Source of the DNA: [Leptolyngbya] sp. PCC 7376
GTDB lineage: Bacteria > Cyanobacteriota > Cyanobacteriia > Cyanobacteriales > MRBY01
Assembly: GCF_000316605.1 (NCBI RefSeq)
Contig: NC_019683.1
Span: 5,061,951 to 5,125,950, forward strand
Length of the DNA: 64,000 nt
Reading direction: 5' to 3'
The notes beneath the pieces are model-generated. The model did no database searches, was not told the origin of the DNA, and saw only the letters and a program-made list of their open reading frames with translations. How positions within the stretch are numbered: position 1 is the first letter of the stretch; each line of letters starts with the position of its first letter. Of this stretch, positions 17,927 to 27,617 are shown piece after piece. A program made the position numbers and the translations under genes.

Positions 17927-19296
17927 TCGAGATAAAAATTCTCGGGGATAATCTGCATTTTCTCGATGCTGGCGATCGCCGAATACATTTGCTGCGCCAT
18001 TTCCCCATGGGCACCTTCATTAAAGTGGATGGGGTCGATAAAGGTTGGCGTTGGAAATTTATCGTTCAGCTGATAGAAATTAAGCACTTTGAGGTTGTTT
18101 GGGAAAGCCTTCTCCAGCTCCTTCGCCGTTTCGACCATCTTCGGATAATAGGTGGTCATGCCATCCACATATCCAGCAGGAAGATTTGCGATCACCTCCT
18201 TCTCAGCCGCATCCAATTTTGCTTCTGGACGACCAGTGATTTCTGGCTGAATTGCCACCACCAAAGGAATTCTTGCAGAGCTACATAAAGCCACAAATTG
18301 TTTAATATTCTCGCGATACCGTTCTAGGCGGGCAGCAAAGGCTTCCTCTGACGCGGGCAATTGTTCAGCAAGGGATAGCTCATTTCGTTCACGAATACTG
18401 AGCACTTCTCCCACCTGAGGATTGGACTTCTCAGATGTGAGATTGGCGATGACGCGAATAAGGGCACTCTTTTTAATTTTTTTGCCGAAAGACTCGCGCC
18501 AATATTGCTGAAAATATTTGTCTGGATCTTTCGCAAACTCGTCCAATTTCGGGATATCTGTCGCCTCAGCATCTTCAGGCAACAGTAAATCTTCGTAGCC
18601 ATTGAGCAACACAATTAGGTCTGGCTGGTAGGGCAAAATCTCTAGGGCAAATTGCGCCAACTCATTACCAGAGCTATAACCCGGCACAGAGACATTGACC
18701 ACACGATAATTACCCTGCTTAATTTTTGCGGGTAGGCCGACCAGTTTTTCTCTGGAAGGCTGGAAAAACGGAAAAATATCGGGGCGATAACTACCGGGAT
18801 CTTGGCGTTGACGTTGGACTCGATCTTTAAGAAGTTGTTCGAGGCGATGGGCCACGGTCATGTCGTTCGCTGCGACTCCACGGCCAAAAGCGGCAGAGTT
18901 ACCGAGGACAAAGACGCGAATTTCACCTTGGGGTTTAGCAACGGGTAAGGGCTCGTTATCTCGAAAGCCCTGTTCATTCAAGCTAAAAAATTCTGTTTCT
19001 TGGGCACCGAGGAGTTTATAGCCAGTGGAAATGGCTTCGGTCGCAAGTAGTTCGCCACGGTTGTCAAGGCCTTGATATTCGCTCTGGTCTTCGTCAACGA
19101 ATTTGATGCTGTGGGCGATCGCCTCGCGGGAGAGCTGGTCTTCAGCTTTCTCGAAGTAACTCGACCCGAGTCTGGCTAAAATTTCCAAGCCGATAAGTGC
19201 CACGGGAATTGCTGCAACAACCGTCCAAGGGGAAATTTTCTTTTTCCGTCTTCTGCTCCGACTGTAGGACGAACGACGACGACCACGCTTAAACAT
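17923..19296 (-). CDS. Membrane-anchored SGNH/GDSL-type hydrolase family protein
   Basis: Seen: 457 residues from ATG 19296. A very basic N-terminus (MFKRGRRRSSYSRSRRRKKK) precedes one membrane segment (WTVVAAIPVALIGLEILARLG), placing the rest outside the cytosol. The hydrolase part has VFVLGNSAAFGRGV (block I, Ser nucleophile), the NGYEDLLL Asn block and DPIHFNEGAHG (Asp-x-x-His) near the C-terminus. Known: the SGNH fold covers esterases, lipases and polysaccharide O-acetyl esterases. Inference: an extracytoplasmic esterase, possibly acting on exopolysaccharide. Convergent with the epimerase gene with a 4-bp overlap. Confidence 0.82.
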   Translation of the reverse strand: MFKRGRRRSSYSRSRRRKKKISPWTVVAAIPVALIGLEILARLGSSYFEKAEDQLSREAIAHSIKFVDEDQSEYQGLDNRGELLATEAISTGYKLLGAQETEFFSLNEQGFRDNEPLPVAKPQGEIRVFVLGNSAAFGRGVAANDMTVAHRLEQLLKDRVQRQRQDPGSYRPDIFPFFQPSREKLVGLPAKIKQGNYRVVNVSVPGYSSGNELAQFALEILPYQPDLIVLLNGYEDLLLPEDAEATDIPKLDEFAKDPDKYFQQYWRESFGKKIKKSALIRVIANLTSEKSNPQVGEVLSIRERNELSLAEQLPASEEAFAARLERYRENIKQFVALCSSARIPLVVAIQPEITGRPEAKLDAAEKEVIANLPAGYVDGMTTYYPKMVETAKELEKAFPNNLKVLNFYQLNDKFPTPTFIDPIHFNEGAHGEMAQQMYSAIASIEKMQIIPENFYLD

Positions 19297-19433
19297 GCGA
19301 TTTTTTCCTTTGCAACAAAATCCTTCCCTATTTTTAAGGCAGATGGGCAATTTGTCATGGGGATTAGTGATTTTTTGGACAGCAATTTAAAATAAAGCGC
19401 GATAACTCTTTGGTAATTTTGGAAGCGATCGCC

Positions 19434-19907
19434 ATGCCCTACAAGCTCTTGTTCGTCTGTCTCGGTAATATTTGTCGGTCACCTTCGGCGGAAAATATTA
19501 TGCGCCATCTCATTGATGAGGCCGGTCTCGGTGAACAAATCATTTGTGATTCGGCAGGTACTTCTAGCTATCATGTCGGCTCTGCACCAGATCGTCGGAT
19601 GCAATCTGCCGCTCGCAAAAAAGGCATTAAATTGCTCGGCCAATCCCGACAATTTTCGCGCGCAGATTTTCAGGACTTCGATCTAATTTTGGCGATGGAC
19701 AATGACAATTACCGCAATATTTTGTCGCTGGATCGTAAAGATGAATATGGCGATAAGGTCAAAATGATGTGTGACTATGCAGAAAATTTTCGGGATAGTG
19801 AAGTGCCAGACCCTTATTATGGCGGGGATTCGGGCTTTGATTATGTAATTGATCTCTTGCTCGATGCTTGCGATGGTCTGTTAACTGACGTCAAAAAAGA
19901 GTTGTAA
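19434..19907 (+). CDS. Low-molecular-weight protein-tyrosine phosphatase
   Basis: Seen: 157 residues from ATG 19434. The P-loop VCLGNICRSPSAE (C-x5-R-S) is at the N-terminus and the general acid sits in VPDPYYGG. Known: LMW-PTPs dephosphorylate tyrosine residues (often on BY-kinases) or arginine residues. Length and motif spacing are standard. It is cytosolic and not obviously in an operon; the CAP protein gene follows after 63 nt on the same strand. Confidence 0.93.
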   Translation: MPYKLLFVCLGNICRSPSAENIMRHLIDEAGLGEQIICDSAGTSSYHVGSAPDRRMQSAARKKGIKLLGQSRQFSRADFQDFDLILAMDNDNYRNILSLDRKDEYGDKVKMMCDYAENFRDSEVPDPYYGGDSGFDYVIDLLLDACDGLLTDVKKEL

Positions 19908-19970
19908 GGTCAGGAACTTTTTGGCGATCACCACCAGTCTGGGAATGCAGCGTCATTTCTCTGGTTTTCC

Positions 19971-20936
19971 ATGTTCCAATCCCAAGCAGCTCTAGTTCTC
20001 AGTCTCGGAATGGCTTTTAGTGGGCTCACAATGAATCTGCCCTCTGCTCATGCGGAAACATTGCTGGCCCAAGCTGAGATGGAATTTGAGGTGGGCGATC
20101 GCCTTGAAATAGAACGGCAAGGGCAATGGCGCTCTGGCGAAGTTATGGGCGTGACCGCAGATGATAACATGCGACTCTACGATGTCCGTTTCCTAGATGT
20201 GGGTTTTATCGAAGAAGGGGTTTTGGCAACTCGTCTGCGACCAGTAACGCCAGCGACAATGACACCACTTGCCACCCAAGCCCAGCCCCAGACTTCTGAC
20301 ATTAATTTGGATCAGCCCGTTTATGTCGAGCGTAATGGTGAATGGTTACGGGCACGGATCTTATATGGTGTTGTCAGTTTCAGTGGTACTCGCTATGCCA
20401 TCCAATATCAGGGCGATCGCACAATTGAAGAAAATGTTCTTCCCCATCGCATTAGAAATGTCGAAGTCGCTCAAACGAGTGGCATCTCCTCAAATACTTA
20501 CGATTTATCCAGTCAAGCGGGTATTGACGCGATGTTGGCCGCTCATAATTATTGGCGATCGCAGGCCGGTGTACCAGAACTAGTTTGGTCTGATGATCTA
20601 GCCGAATTTGCCCAGGATTGGGCAGAAGAACTCGCAAGTAGCCAAAGAATGCAACACAATCCCAATAACCCAGATTACGGTGAGAATTTGGCGACGGGGA
20701 GAAATATATTTCTCTCACCAGAACAGGCCGTCAATCTTTGGGGGAATGAAGTAGCGGATTACAACTACGCGAATAATCGTTGTGCGCCTGGTAAACAGTG
20801 CGGCCATTACACCCAAATCGTTTGGGAAGAAACCACAGAGGTCGGTTGCGGCATGGTTCGCAAAAATAATGGCTGGGAAATTTGGGTTTGTAATTATGAT
20901 CCACCAGGCAATTATGTGGGTGAGCGTCCCTATTAA
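19971..20936 (+). CDS. Secreted CAP-domain (SCP/PR-1) protein
   Basis: Seen: 321 residues with a signal peptide ending in PSAHAETLLA. Two Tudor/agenet-like beta modules follow (VGDRLEIERQGQWRSGEV and DQPVYVERNGEWLRARIL), then a C-terminal CAP domain with AHNYWRSQAG, GENLATG, CGHYTQIVW (His and Glu pocket residues nearby) and VCNYDPPGNY. Known: bacterial CAP proteins are extracellular; activities are mostly unknown. Two similar N-terminal modules may bind a wall or surface ligand (inference). Confidence 0.9.
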   Translation: MFQSQAALVLSLGMAFSGLTMNLPSAHAETLLAQAEMEFEVGDRLEIERQGQWRSGEVMGVTADDNMRLYDVRFLDVGFIEEGVLATRLRPVTPATMTPLATQAQPQTSDINLDQPVYVERNGEWLRARILYGVVSFSGTRYAIQYQGDRTIEENVLPHRIRNVEVAQTSGISSNTYDLSSQAGIDAMLAAHNYWRSQAGVPELVWSDDLAEFAQDWAEELASSQRMQHNPNNPDYGENLATGRNIFLSPEQAVNLWGNEVADYNYANNRCAPGKQCGHYTQIVWEETTEVGCGMVRKNNGWEIWVCNYDPPGNYVGERPY

Positions 20937-20991
20937 TTCGGGAAATTTGCTACCTTGCTTAATGATTTGATTTGCAAGCAATAGGCCGCCC

Positions 20992-22332
20992 ATGACCTCC
21001 CCCAACGAACTGCCTCTCCCTCCCGGAAAATTTGGTTTACCGTTTATTGGCGAAACAATTGAATTTTTTACAGACCGTAATTTCCAGCAGAAACGTCTAG
21101 ACGAGCATGGTGATGTCTTTAAAACCAATATTTTCAATAAACCCACAGTAGTGATGGTGGGAGCTGAGGCCAATCAATGTCTCTTCCGCAACGAAAATAA
21201 ATATGTGAAGGCCACTTGGCCAAAGAGTACTCGCATTCTCCTTGGTTCCAGCTCTTTGGCGACACAGGAAGGTGGTGTTCACAGTTCCCGTCGCCGCATT
21301 TTATTTCAGGCTTTTCAACCTCGTGCTCTAGAGAGCTACATCCCGACCATCGAAAAAATCACCCAGCGCTATCTCGACAAGTGGGAACAGAAAAAAGAAT
21401 TTGCTTGGTATAACGAGCTTCGGAAATATACGTTTGACGTTGCCAGTACATTATTTATTGGGAAAGATGGTGGTGCAGATACGCCTCTCGCTAATTTGTT
21501 TGAGGAGTGGGTCCAGGGTCTTTTTTCTCTACCCATTAATTTGCCTTGGACAACGTTTGGAAAAGCGATGAAATGTCGCACCCAGCTACTCAAGGAATTG
21601 GAAGTAATTATTGGCGATCGCCTTGCAAATCAGAAATCTGACGATCAACCAACTGATGCCCTTGATCTATTGATTCGAGCAAAAGACGAAGACGGCAATG
21701 CCCTAAGCATCGAAGAACTAAAAGACCAAATTTTGTTGTTGCTCTTTGCAGGCCATGAAACTCTCACCTCATCATTGGTTTCCTTTTGCCTATTTGTGGG
21801 ACAAAACCGAAATGTCTTCGAGAAAATCTGTGCAGAGCAAACGGCATTAGATATTTCTGGTGAGCTGGATATGAACACGCTTCAACAGATGACCTATCTC
21901 GACCAAGTGTTTAAAGAGGTACTGCGAATTGTGCCGCCTGTGGGAGGAGGATTCCGGGAAGTTATTCAGACATTTGAGTATAAAAATTTTCAGATCCCGA
22001 AAGGCTGGGCTGTGCAATATCAAATCCTCCAAACCCACAAAGATGAAGAGAATTATCCAGATCACGAACGGTTCGACCCAGAACGTTTTTCACCAGAGCG
22101 AGCCGCAGAGAAACAAAAAAATTACCAGTTTATTCCCTTCGGTGGCGGCATGCGGGAATGTATCGGCAAAGAATTTGCGCGACTCGAAGCAAAAGTTTTG
22201 GGGTCAATGTTAGTGCGGGGTTATGACTGGGAGTTACGACCAGATCAAGATTTATCGATGCAGGTCATTCCAACCCCTTTACCCAAGGATGGTTTGCAAG
22301 TTCGGTTCTGGCGGCGTAAAAAAACAACCTAG
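20992..22332 (+). CDS. Cytochrome P450, CYP120-like
   Basis: Seen: 446 residues. It begins LPLPPGKFGLPFIGET, has the I-helix LLFAGHETLTSS, the ExxR pair in EVLRIVPPV, and the haem-ligand loop FGGGMRECIGKEFA with the axial Cys. Known: CYP120A1 of Synechocystis binds retinoic acid and hydroxylates retinoids; the N-terminal proline-rich start without a membrane anchor resembles it. Substrate specificity here is inference. It stands 55 nt after the CAP gene on the same strand. Confidence 0.9.
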   Translation: MTSPNELPLPPGKFGLPFIGETIEFFTDRNFQQKRLDEHGDVFKTNIFNKPTVVMVGAEANQCLFRNENKYVKATWPKSTRILLGSSSLATQEGGVHSSRRRILFQAFQPRALESYIPTIEKITQRYLDKWEQKKEFAWYNELRKYTFDVASTLFIGKDGGADTPLANLFEEWVQGLFSLPINLPWTTFGKAMKCRTQLLKELEVIIGDRLANQKSDDQPTDALDLLIRAKDEDGNALSIEELKDQILLLLFAGHETLTSSLVSFCLFVGQNRNVFEKICAEQTALDISGELDMNTLQQMTYLDQVFKEVLRIVPPVGGGFREVIQTFEYKNFQIPKGWAVQYQILQTHKDEENYPDHERFDPERFSPERAAEKQKNYQFIPFGGGMRECIGKEFARLEAKVLGSMLVRGYDWELRPDQDLSMQVIPTPLPKDGLQVRFWRRKKTT

Positions 22333-22899
22333 ATGAATACGAGCAGAAACCGTAAGCTCGAGAAAATTGTTTTTTGCTGATTCACTCCATCAATTTCTGA
22401 ACAATGGGGAAATTGAGAATCTATTGATATCTTTACGGCTTCTTAACCTTCTCCTAATCAAGTGAATAGGGTGGCGATCGCCAATGCATCAAAAGGATTA
22501 GAGGCTTTAAAGAGATTCTCAATAAATTTCAATTAAGCTAAGAGAGTAAACATGGATTTGAATCAATGGTGAAAGAGGCTTCCGCCTGCTCAAACATGTT
22601 CGATCTAGATTTGGGACGACCTATTTTAGACAAGTTGTCTTCGAAGCTTTGTCGATATCTCTCTTGTGATCGCCCAATTCGGGACAAGTCCCATGGCGAT
22701 CGCCTTGTGTTGTGTTCCGCTAGTAACGCTCAAGGCTTAGGTGTTTTTAATATAAGAATCCTCCTAGAATCCTCTGTCATAGCCGACATTGATGCTAAAT
22801 TTGTCCAGCACCACAGCAACAATTTTCGTTTCATGCGTGAGTTGCAGCTCGGCAACTCGTTCACTGTAGATACTTTTTTTTGCCTAGGACTCGGTAGTA
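22333..22899. other. Intergenic region, no confident gene
   Basis: A 118-codon open frame (22566-22922) lies here, but it overlaps the following response regulator start, has no recognisable motif, and its composition looks accidental. HIP1 or HIP1-like sites occur near 22473 and 22697. I see no clear promoter, riboswitch or repeat. Confidence 0.4.
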
Positions 22900-24002
22900 A
22901 TGCCCACAATATTAGTCATTGAAGATGAAAGCGCGATCCTTGAGATTCTTTTTGATATTTTGACCGCCCATGGGTACAAGGTTCTAACGGCTCTTGATGC
23001 GCCAAAAGGGATGGAGATCGCCACTGAGCGATTACCAGATCTGATTGTGTGTGATGTGGGACTACCTTCGCTTAGCGGGCATGAAGTTCTGCGACATCTG
23101 AAAAAAAATAAAGATACAGTAGCGATTCCGTTGATTTTTCTCACCGAACATTCCTCGCCAGAAGATGTGCGGGTCGGCATGGAACTAGGGGCTGATGATT
23201 ATCTAGCGAAACCGTTTTCGACGCGACGATTACTCCGGGCAATTGATATTCGCCTAAAAAAGCAAGCTCAGCTGAAAGAATATTACGAAGGTGCCCTCGA
23301 ACAGCTCCGTCAAAATATTACGATGTCCCTCCCCCACGAATTTCGGACACCACTCGTCGGAATTTTGGGTGCATCAGAATTTTTATTGGCAGATTTCGAA
23401 AATTTAGAGTCGGGCATGGTGCGGGAACTGTTGCTAGATATTCAGCAGAGTGGCGATCGCCTCCATCAGCTCATTCAGAAATATTTATCCTTTGTGCAGC
23501 TCCAAGAAAGGTATTTGTGCCGTTCAAATGGTCCAGAAATTCTGGAAGCTCCCCAGCTATTCTCATCACAGAAGTAGCCTATCGCGCTCTAAATGAATAT
23601 GAACGGGAAGAGGATCTAGATCTGGCGATCGCCATTAATGAAACCCAACTCAATGAAAATGACTGCCGTCAACTCCTAGGCGAACTCCTCGATAATGCCG
23701 CCAAATTTTCGCCTGCAGGCACACCCATTGTGGTGAAAATTTTTAGTGAAGATCAACAAGAACATATCGTCGTTAAAGATTGTGGTCGCGGCATGACTGA
23801 ACAGGAACGCAAAAATATTGGTGCTCTCAGCCAATTTCAGCGGGATCAACATGAGCAGCAAGGGGCAGGGTTTGGACTGGCGATCACCCAACTGATTACG
23901 CAAATCTATGGCGGTACTCTAAATATCCAGAGCAAACTTGATAGCGGCACCAGCATTCACATTACCCTGCCCCAAAAATCAACGACAAACACTGTTATTT
24001 AA
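22900..24002 (+). pseudogene. Response regulator-histidine kinase (REC-HisKA-HATPase), frameshifted
   Basis: Seen: the first frame (22900-23577) gives a REC domain (VIEDESAI, phospho-Asp in VCDVGLPS, Lys in LAKPF) and a HisKA H-box SLPHEFRTPLVGILG, then runs off into LFSSQK and stops. The second frame supplies AILITEVAY, the N-box LLGELLDNAAKFSP, VKDCGRGM and GAGFGLAITQL to 24002. One missing base in the CCCC run near 23555 explains the break: adding one base reads EAPPAILITEVAY. Either the gene has recently died or the sequence has an error. The stop overlaps the convergent VWA gene by 4 bp. Confidence 0.8.
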
Positions 24003-24769
24003 AATCCTGACAACTTACCAGCAGCCTGACTAACTTGCACTGCCGACTGGGAAAATAGCTGGAAAGCTTGGCGAATTTCCTGTTCTCCTTGACCAGGCGT
24101 TAGCACCCATTCATCACGAATGCCCATTTCCCGAAAGACCTGTCGGAAATCCGTTGCCCCACCATCATCAATCCCCATCGCGGCGATCGTATGATTTTCC
24201 GCTTTGAGCATATCGTCCACCACAGCTTTGATATCTTTTGCTGTTGCCCGCTGCGAACTGACATCCGCTCCATCTGTAATCAACAGAGTAATGGTTCGCA
24301 CTGGAACGCCATTGTCACTAAACTCCTGAGCCTTTGCTAAGACTGTCCCCAATAGCACCAAACTTTGGTCATAGAGCGGTGTCCCCAAACGTGGATCATA
24401 ATTTTGTGGGGTCATCCGTACCGCTTGGTTGAGAAAGCAATAAGGGTAAAGTACCGTGCCATTGAGGTAACGATTGTGAATCAAAATCTCGTCTTTTTGG
24501 GGACATTGATCGAGGGCATCAAGGATGGCATTGTGACCACCTCGTACGGCTTGAGCATTGCTGCTATAGCGAATCGACCCGGAATCATCGGGCATAATCG
24601 TCACCAACACAATTTCTGAGGACATCACATCATCCACCTCAATGCCGAGCCCTGCCTGAATTTGCACGCCAAGGTCATGGACATCAAGGGATTGGAAGGC
24701 AGCTTGGGATAAGACTCCCTCTGTATGGGCATCTTGGAATAGGGATTGAATATCTTGTGGATCACTCAT
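23999..24769 (-). CDS. VWA-domain protein
   Basis: Seen: 256 residues; the metal-ion-dependent adhesion site (MIDAS) is in IMPDDSGSI (DxSxS) with a later LLITDGAD. No signal peptide or membrane span. Known: VWA domains bind protein ligands through Mg2+, and in bacteria are often found with AAA+ or TerD-like partners. None is adjacent here. The function is unknown. It is convergent with the frameshifted kinase. Confidence 0.8.
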   Translation of the reverse strand: MSDPQDIQSLFQDAHTEGVLSQAAFQSLDVHDLGVQIQAGLGIEVDDVMSSEIVLVTIMPDDSGSIRYSSNAQAVRGGHNAILDALDQCPQKDEILIHNRYLNGTVLYPYCFLNQAVRMTPQNYDPRLGTPLYDQSLVLLGTVLAKAQEFSDNGVPVRTITLLITDGADVSSQRATAKDIKAVVDDMLKAENHTIAAMGIDDGGATDFRQVFREMGIRDEWVLTPGQGEQEIRQAFQLFSQSAVQVSQAAGKLSGF

Positions 24770-24957
24770 TTATTTAAATGTCAAATCTACACTTTCATTA
24801 TAGATGTATTTTTTACACTTTGGTGTGTTTTTGACGTAATGTCTGAATGTCATCACGAAAAATTAACGGATTCAGGGCGATCGCCGCGAGATATGCAGGT
24901 CTAATCAAGTAAGATTGAGCGCAGAAGTTACGTCAATAATGTGAAGGTCATATCTCT

Positions 24958-26094
24958 ATGTCTCTGGTGAAAGCAAAACCTGCTGTTCTGGTGCTCGCGG
25001 ATGGTACAACTTACGAAGGCTGCTCCTTTGGGGCGACAGGCACGACCTTTGGGGAAGTTGTGTTTAATACGGGCATGACGGGTTATCAGGAGGTGCTCAC
25101 CGATCCGAGCTATCGCGGTCAGGTTGTGACGTTTACTTATCCGGAGCTGGGAAATACTGGTGTGACACCCGAAGATGAAGAATCCGGTGGCCCTCAAGTT
25201 AAAGGGGCGATCGCCAGAAATATTGCGCCACGTCCGAGTAATTGGCGATCAACTCAAGCGCTACCCGACTACCTAAAGCAACATAATGTTGTCGGTATTT
25301 ATGGCATCGATACTAGAGATTTAACGCGACGGTTGCGGGTATCCGGTGCAATGAATGGCGCAATTTCTACAGAGGTTTTGGATACAGAAGAACTCCTCCG
25401 CCAACTCCAAGAAACCCCTAGCATGGAAGGTCAAAATCTCGTTAAAGAGGTCACCACCACCGAAATTTATGAGTGGACAGAAGCGACTGATAGCCACTGG
25501 GAATTTAGCAATACCACTAAGTCAGATGTAGATTTAACTGTTGTGGCGGTTGATTTTGGCGTGAAGCGCAATATTCTGCGGCGTTTAGCAAGCTATGGTT
25601 GCAAAGTCATTGTTGTCCCCGCGAATACCCCTGCCGAAAAAATCTTGTCCTACAACCCCGACGGCATTTTTCTCTCTAATGGCCCTGGCGATCCGGCGGC
25701 TGTGACGGAAGGGATTGCAACGGTAAAGGATATCCTCAAGGCTGAAAAACCCACTTTTGGAATCTGTATGGGTCACCAAATTTTAGGTCTATCTCTCGGC
25801 GCAGAAACCTTTAAACTTAAGTTCGGGCATCGTGGTCTCAACCAACCCGCTGGTCTCAAGCAAAAGCAAATCGAGATTACAAGCCAAAATCACGGCTTCG
25901 CGATCACAGAGGAGTCGATGGGCGACAATATCCAGATTACCCACCTCAACCTCAATGACCGCACAGTAGCTGGTCTAGAGCATAAGGAATTGCCATTTTT
26001 CTCTGTGCAATATCACCCCGAAGCAAGCCCCGGCCCCCATGATGCAGACTATCTTTTCGATAAGTTCGTGCAGACCATGCGTGAGCACAAATAA
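24958..26094 (+). CDS. carA: Carbamoyl-phosphate synthase small subunit
   Basis: Seen: 378 residues. The CPSase small-subunit domain is recognised at [23 protein letters not shown]. The class I glutamine amidotransferase domain follows with FLSNGPGDP, the nucleophile in [11 protein letters not shown], and the His-Glu pair in [12 protein letters not shown]. Known: CarA releases ammonia from glutamine for CarB, feeding arginine and pyrimidine synthesis. carB is not in the window. IS982 elements sit just downstream. Confidence 0.97.
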   Translation: MSLVKAKPAVLVLADGTTYEGCSFGATGTTFGEVVFNTGMTGYQEVLTDPSYRGQVVTFTYPELGNTGVTPEDEESGGPQVKGAIARNIAPRPSNWRSTQALPDYLKQHNVVGIYGIDTRDLTRRLRVSGAMNGAISTEVLDTEELLRQLQETPSMEGQNLVKEVTTTEIYEWTEATDSHWEFSNTTKSDVDLTVVAVDFGVKRNILRRLASYGCKVIVVPANTPAEKILSYNPDGIFLSNGPGDPAAVTEGIATVKDILKAEKPTFGICMGHQILGLSLGAETFKLKFGHRGLNQPAGLKQKQIEITSQNHGFAITEESMGDNIQITHLNLNDRTVAGLEHKELPFFSVQYHPEASPGPHDADYLFDKFVQTMREHK

Positions 26095-26138
26095 GTCAAT
26101 CAAAATGTCTCGCTAGAAAAACTGAATTAACGTTTTTA

Positions 26139-26514
26139 ACTTGAGTTCTGGATAAGGAAAGAAAAGAAGAAAGCTCATATCGTGGCAGTTGAAACCAATC
26201 CACAGCTTTCTCCTATGCTTAGTTTAGACGCTTTATTTTGTGACGTTGACGATTTCTGCCCAGTCTTTGAACCTCAGTGGCATCAAGAATTACTTAGCTC
26301 TTGCAAAAGGTATCGTCACCGTTCTAGAAGCCTAAGCTTGAGTGAGGTGATGACGATACTCATCGCTTTTCATCAATCTCACTATCGTAATTTCAAGTAT
26401 TTCTATCTCCTGATGGTGCGACACTATTGGCAAAAAGCCTTTCCCAAAGCAGTGAGTTATCAACGCTTTGTGGCATGGATGCCCTCCAGCTTAGTGCCTC
26501 TATGTGCCTATTTA
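26139..26514 (+). mobile_element. IS982-family insertion sequence, 5' stump (copy c)
   Basis: Seen: a left terminus ACTTGAGTTCTGGATAAGG at 26139 and the first 376 bp of an IS982-like element. It is cut at 26514 by the end of another IS982 copy in the opposite orientation. The rest of this copy is not found beyond the second element, so material was deleted when or after the second copy arrived. Confidence 0.88.
26182..26514 (+). pseudogene. IS982-family transposase N-terminal fragment (copy c)
   Basis: Seen: about 111 residues from GTG 26182, including LSLSEVMTILIAFHQSHYRNFKYFYL, matching the N-terminal third of the other copies. It ends at LVPLCAYLT when the neighbouring element begins. It lacks the DDE catalytic core. 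Confidence 0.9.
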
Positions 26515-27433
26515 ACGTGAGTTCTGGATAAGGAATGATAGGTCTAATCAAGCTGTAAAGAAGGTTTTTGGGTTGATGGCAGTAAGCAATCAGCCCACAC
26601 AGCAAGTTCACACAAAAGTTTGTGGGACTGCGATGTCGGGAATGTTCAATCTGTGAGATGTTCTTCAGTTGGTCAATAACTGTCTCAATCAAAGCCCGCT
26701 TACGAGCAAAAAGTTTATCTTGATAAACCATCAAATGATGCTTCATATTTCGACGAGGTTTAGCCATTAGGGTCACCTCATGTTCCTCTTGAAGATGCTG
26801 GGCTAAAGATTGTGAGACATAGCCTTTATCGGCAAAGACTTTACCCCATAAGTCTTGCCATAACTCCACTACAGGTTGGCGGTCATCGGTATTTCCGGGC
26901 GTCACTTGGACGTTGAGTAATTCTCCTCGCTCATTGATGACCAGGTGTAGTTTGAAGCCGAAGAACCATCCCACCGAAGTCTTGCCCCTTGCCGCGCAAC
27001 CTTCAAAAACACGGTGTTGAGAGATACGGCGATTATGGCAAACCTTGATGCTGGTGGCATCAATGAAGCTAATACCAGTGTATTGTCCGAAGCATCGTCG
27101 CAGATATGTACAGAGAGGAATCAAGCTCGAAGGTATCCATGTCACAAAGCGTTGATAGCTCACAGCTAGAGGAAACTCTTGTTGCCAATCGCATTTCACC
27201 TTGATGAGATAGAAATGCTTGAAATTTCGATAGTGAGATTGATGGAAAGCAATGAGAATAGTCATCACCTCACTCAGACTGAGGCTTCTCTGACGGCGAC
27301 GGTATTTTTTGCCAGAGCTGAGTAACGCTTGATGCCATAAGGGTTCAAAGACTTGGCAGAAATCATCAACATGGCAAAACAGAGCCTCTAGACTGGACAT
27401 GGGAGAAAGCCGTGGATTCGTTACAACTTCCAC
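26393..27433 (-). CDS. IS982-family transposase, copy d (near full length)
   Basis: Seen: from GTG 27433 an unbroken frame contains LSLSEVMTILIAFHQSHYRNFKH, GISFIDATSIKVCHNRRI, HRVFEGCAARGKTSVGWFFGFKL, PGNTDDRQPVVEL and the basic C-terminal [27 protein letters not shown] one-base difference near the end removes the usual stop, and translation runs through the IS end into copy c, adding about 35 unrelated residues (total 346). The catalytic part looks intact, making this the most likely active transposase of the family in the window. Confidence 0.88.
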   Translation of the reverse strand: MEVVTNPRLSPMSSLEALFCHVDDFCQVFEPLWHQALLSSGKKYRRRQRSLSLSEVMTILIAFHQSHYRNFKHFYLIKVKCDWQQEFPLAVSYQRFVTWIPSSLIPLCTYLRRCFGQYTGISFIDATSIKVCHNRRISQHRVFEGCAARGKTSVGWFFGFKLHLVINERGELLNVQVTPGNTDDRQPVVELWQDLWGKVFADKGYVSQSLAQHLQEEHEVTLMAKPRRNMKHHLMVYQDKLFARKRALIETVIDQLKNISQIEHSRHRSPTNFCVNLLCGLIAYCHQPKNLLYSLIRPIIPYPELTLNRHIEALSWRASMPQSVDNSLLWERLFANSVAPSGDRNT

Positions 27434-27476
27434 GATATGGGCTTTCTCCTTTTCTTTCCTTATCCAGAACTCACGT
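26515..27476 (-). mobile_element. IS982-family insertion sequence, copy d (962 bp)
   Basis: Seen: termini ACGTGAGTTCTGGATAAGG at 26515 and, read inward from 27476, ACGTGAGTTCTGGATAAGG. Flanking 7-mers CTATTTA and TAATTGA do not match, so no target duplication survives. It belongs to the same subfamily as copy c (CTGGATAAGG) and differs from copies a and b (CGGGATA). Confidence 0.9.
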
Positions 27477-27615
27477 TAATTGAAAATATTGTATTGATTG
27501 AGCTCAATCAGTAGAATATTGCATAAAATAATCGCTGCTCAATAAAGAACCAAGAAGCCTCAAACTCAGATTGGGAAAGACTTTTTTCCTGTTGTCCTTA
27601 TCCCGAACTCACGTT
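27477..27615. mobile_element. AT-rich remnant ending in an orphan IS982 terminus
   Basis: Between copy d and the CHAT gene lies about 120 bp of AT-rich DNA without features, ending in CTTATCCCGAACTCACGT (27598-27615). That is an IS982 end of the a/b subfamily. It touches the CHAT stop codon (27618-27620). It is probably the leftover of a further, deleted element. Confidence 0.65.
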
Positions 27616-27617
27616 AC

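Noticed and set aside
22566..22922. 118-codon open frame before the response regulator
   Set aside because: It overlaps the regulator start in another frame, has no motif and an odd composition.
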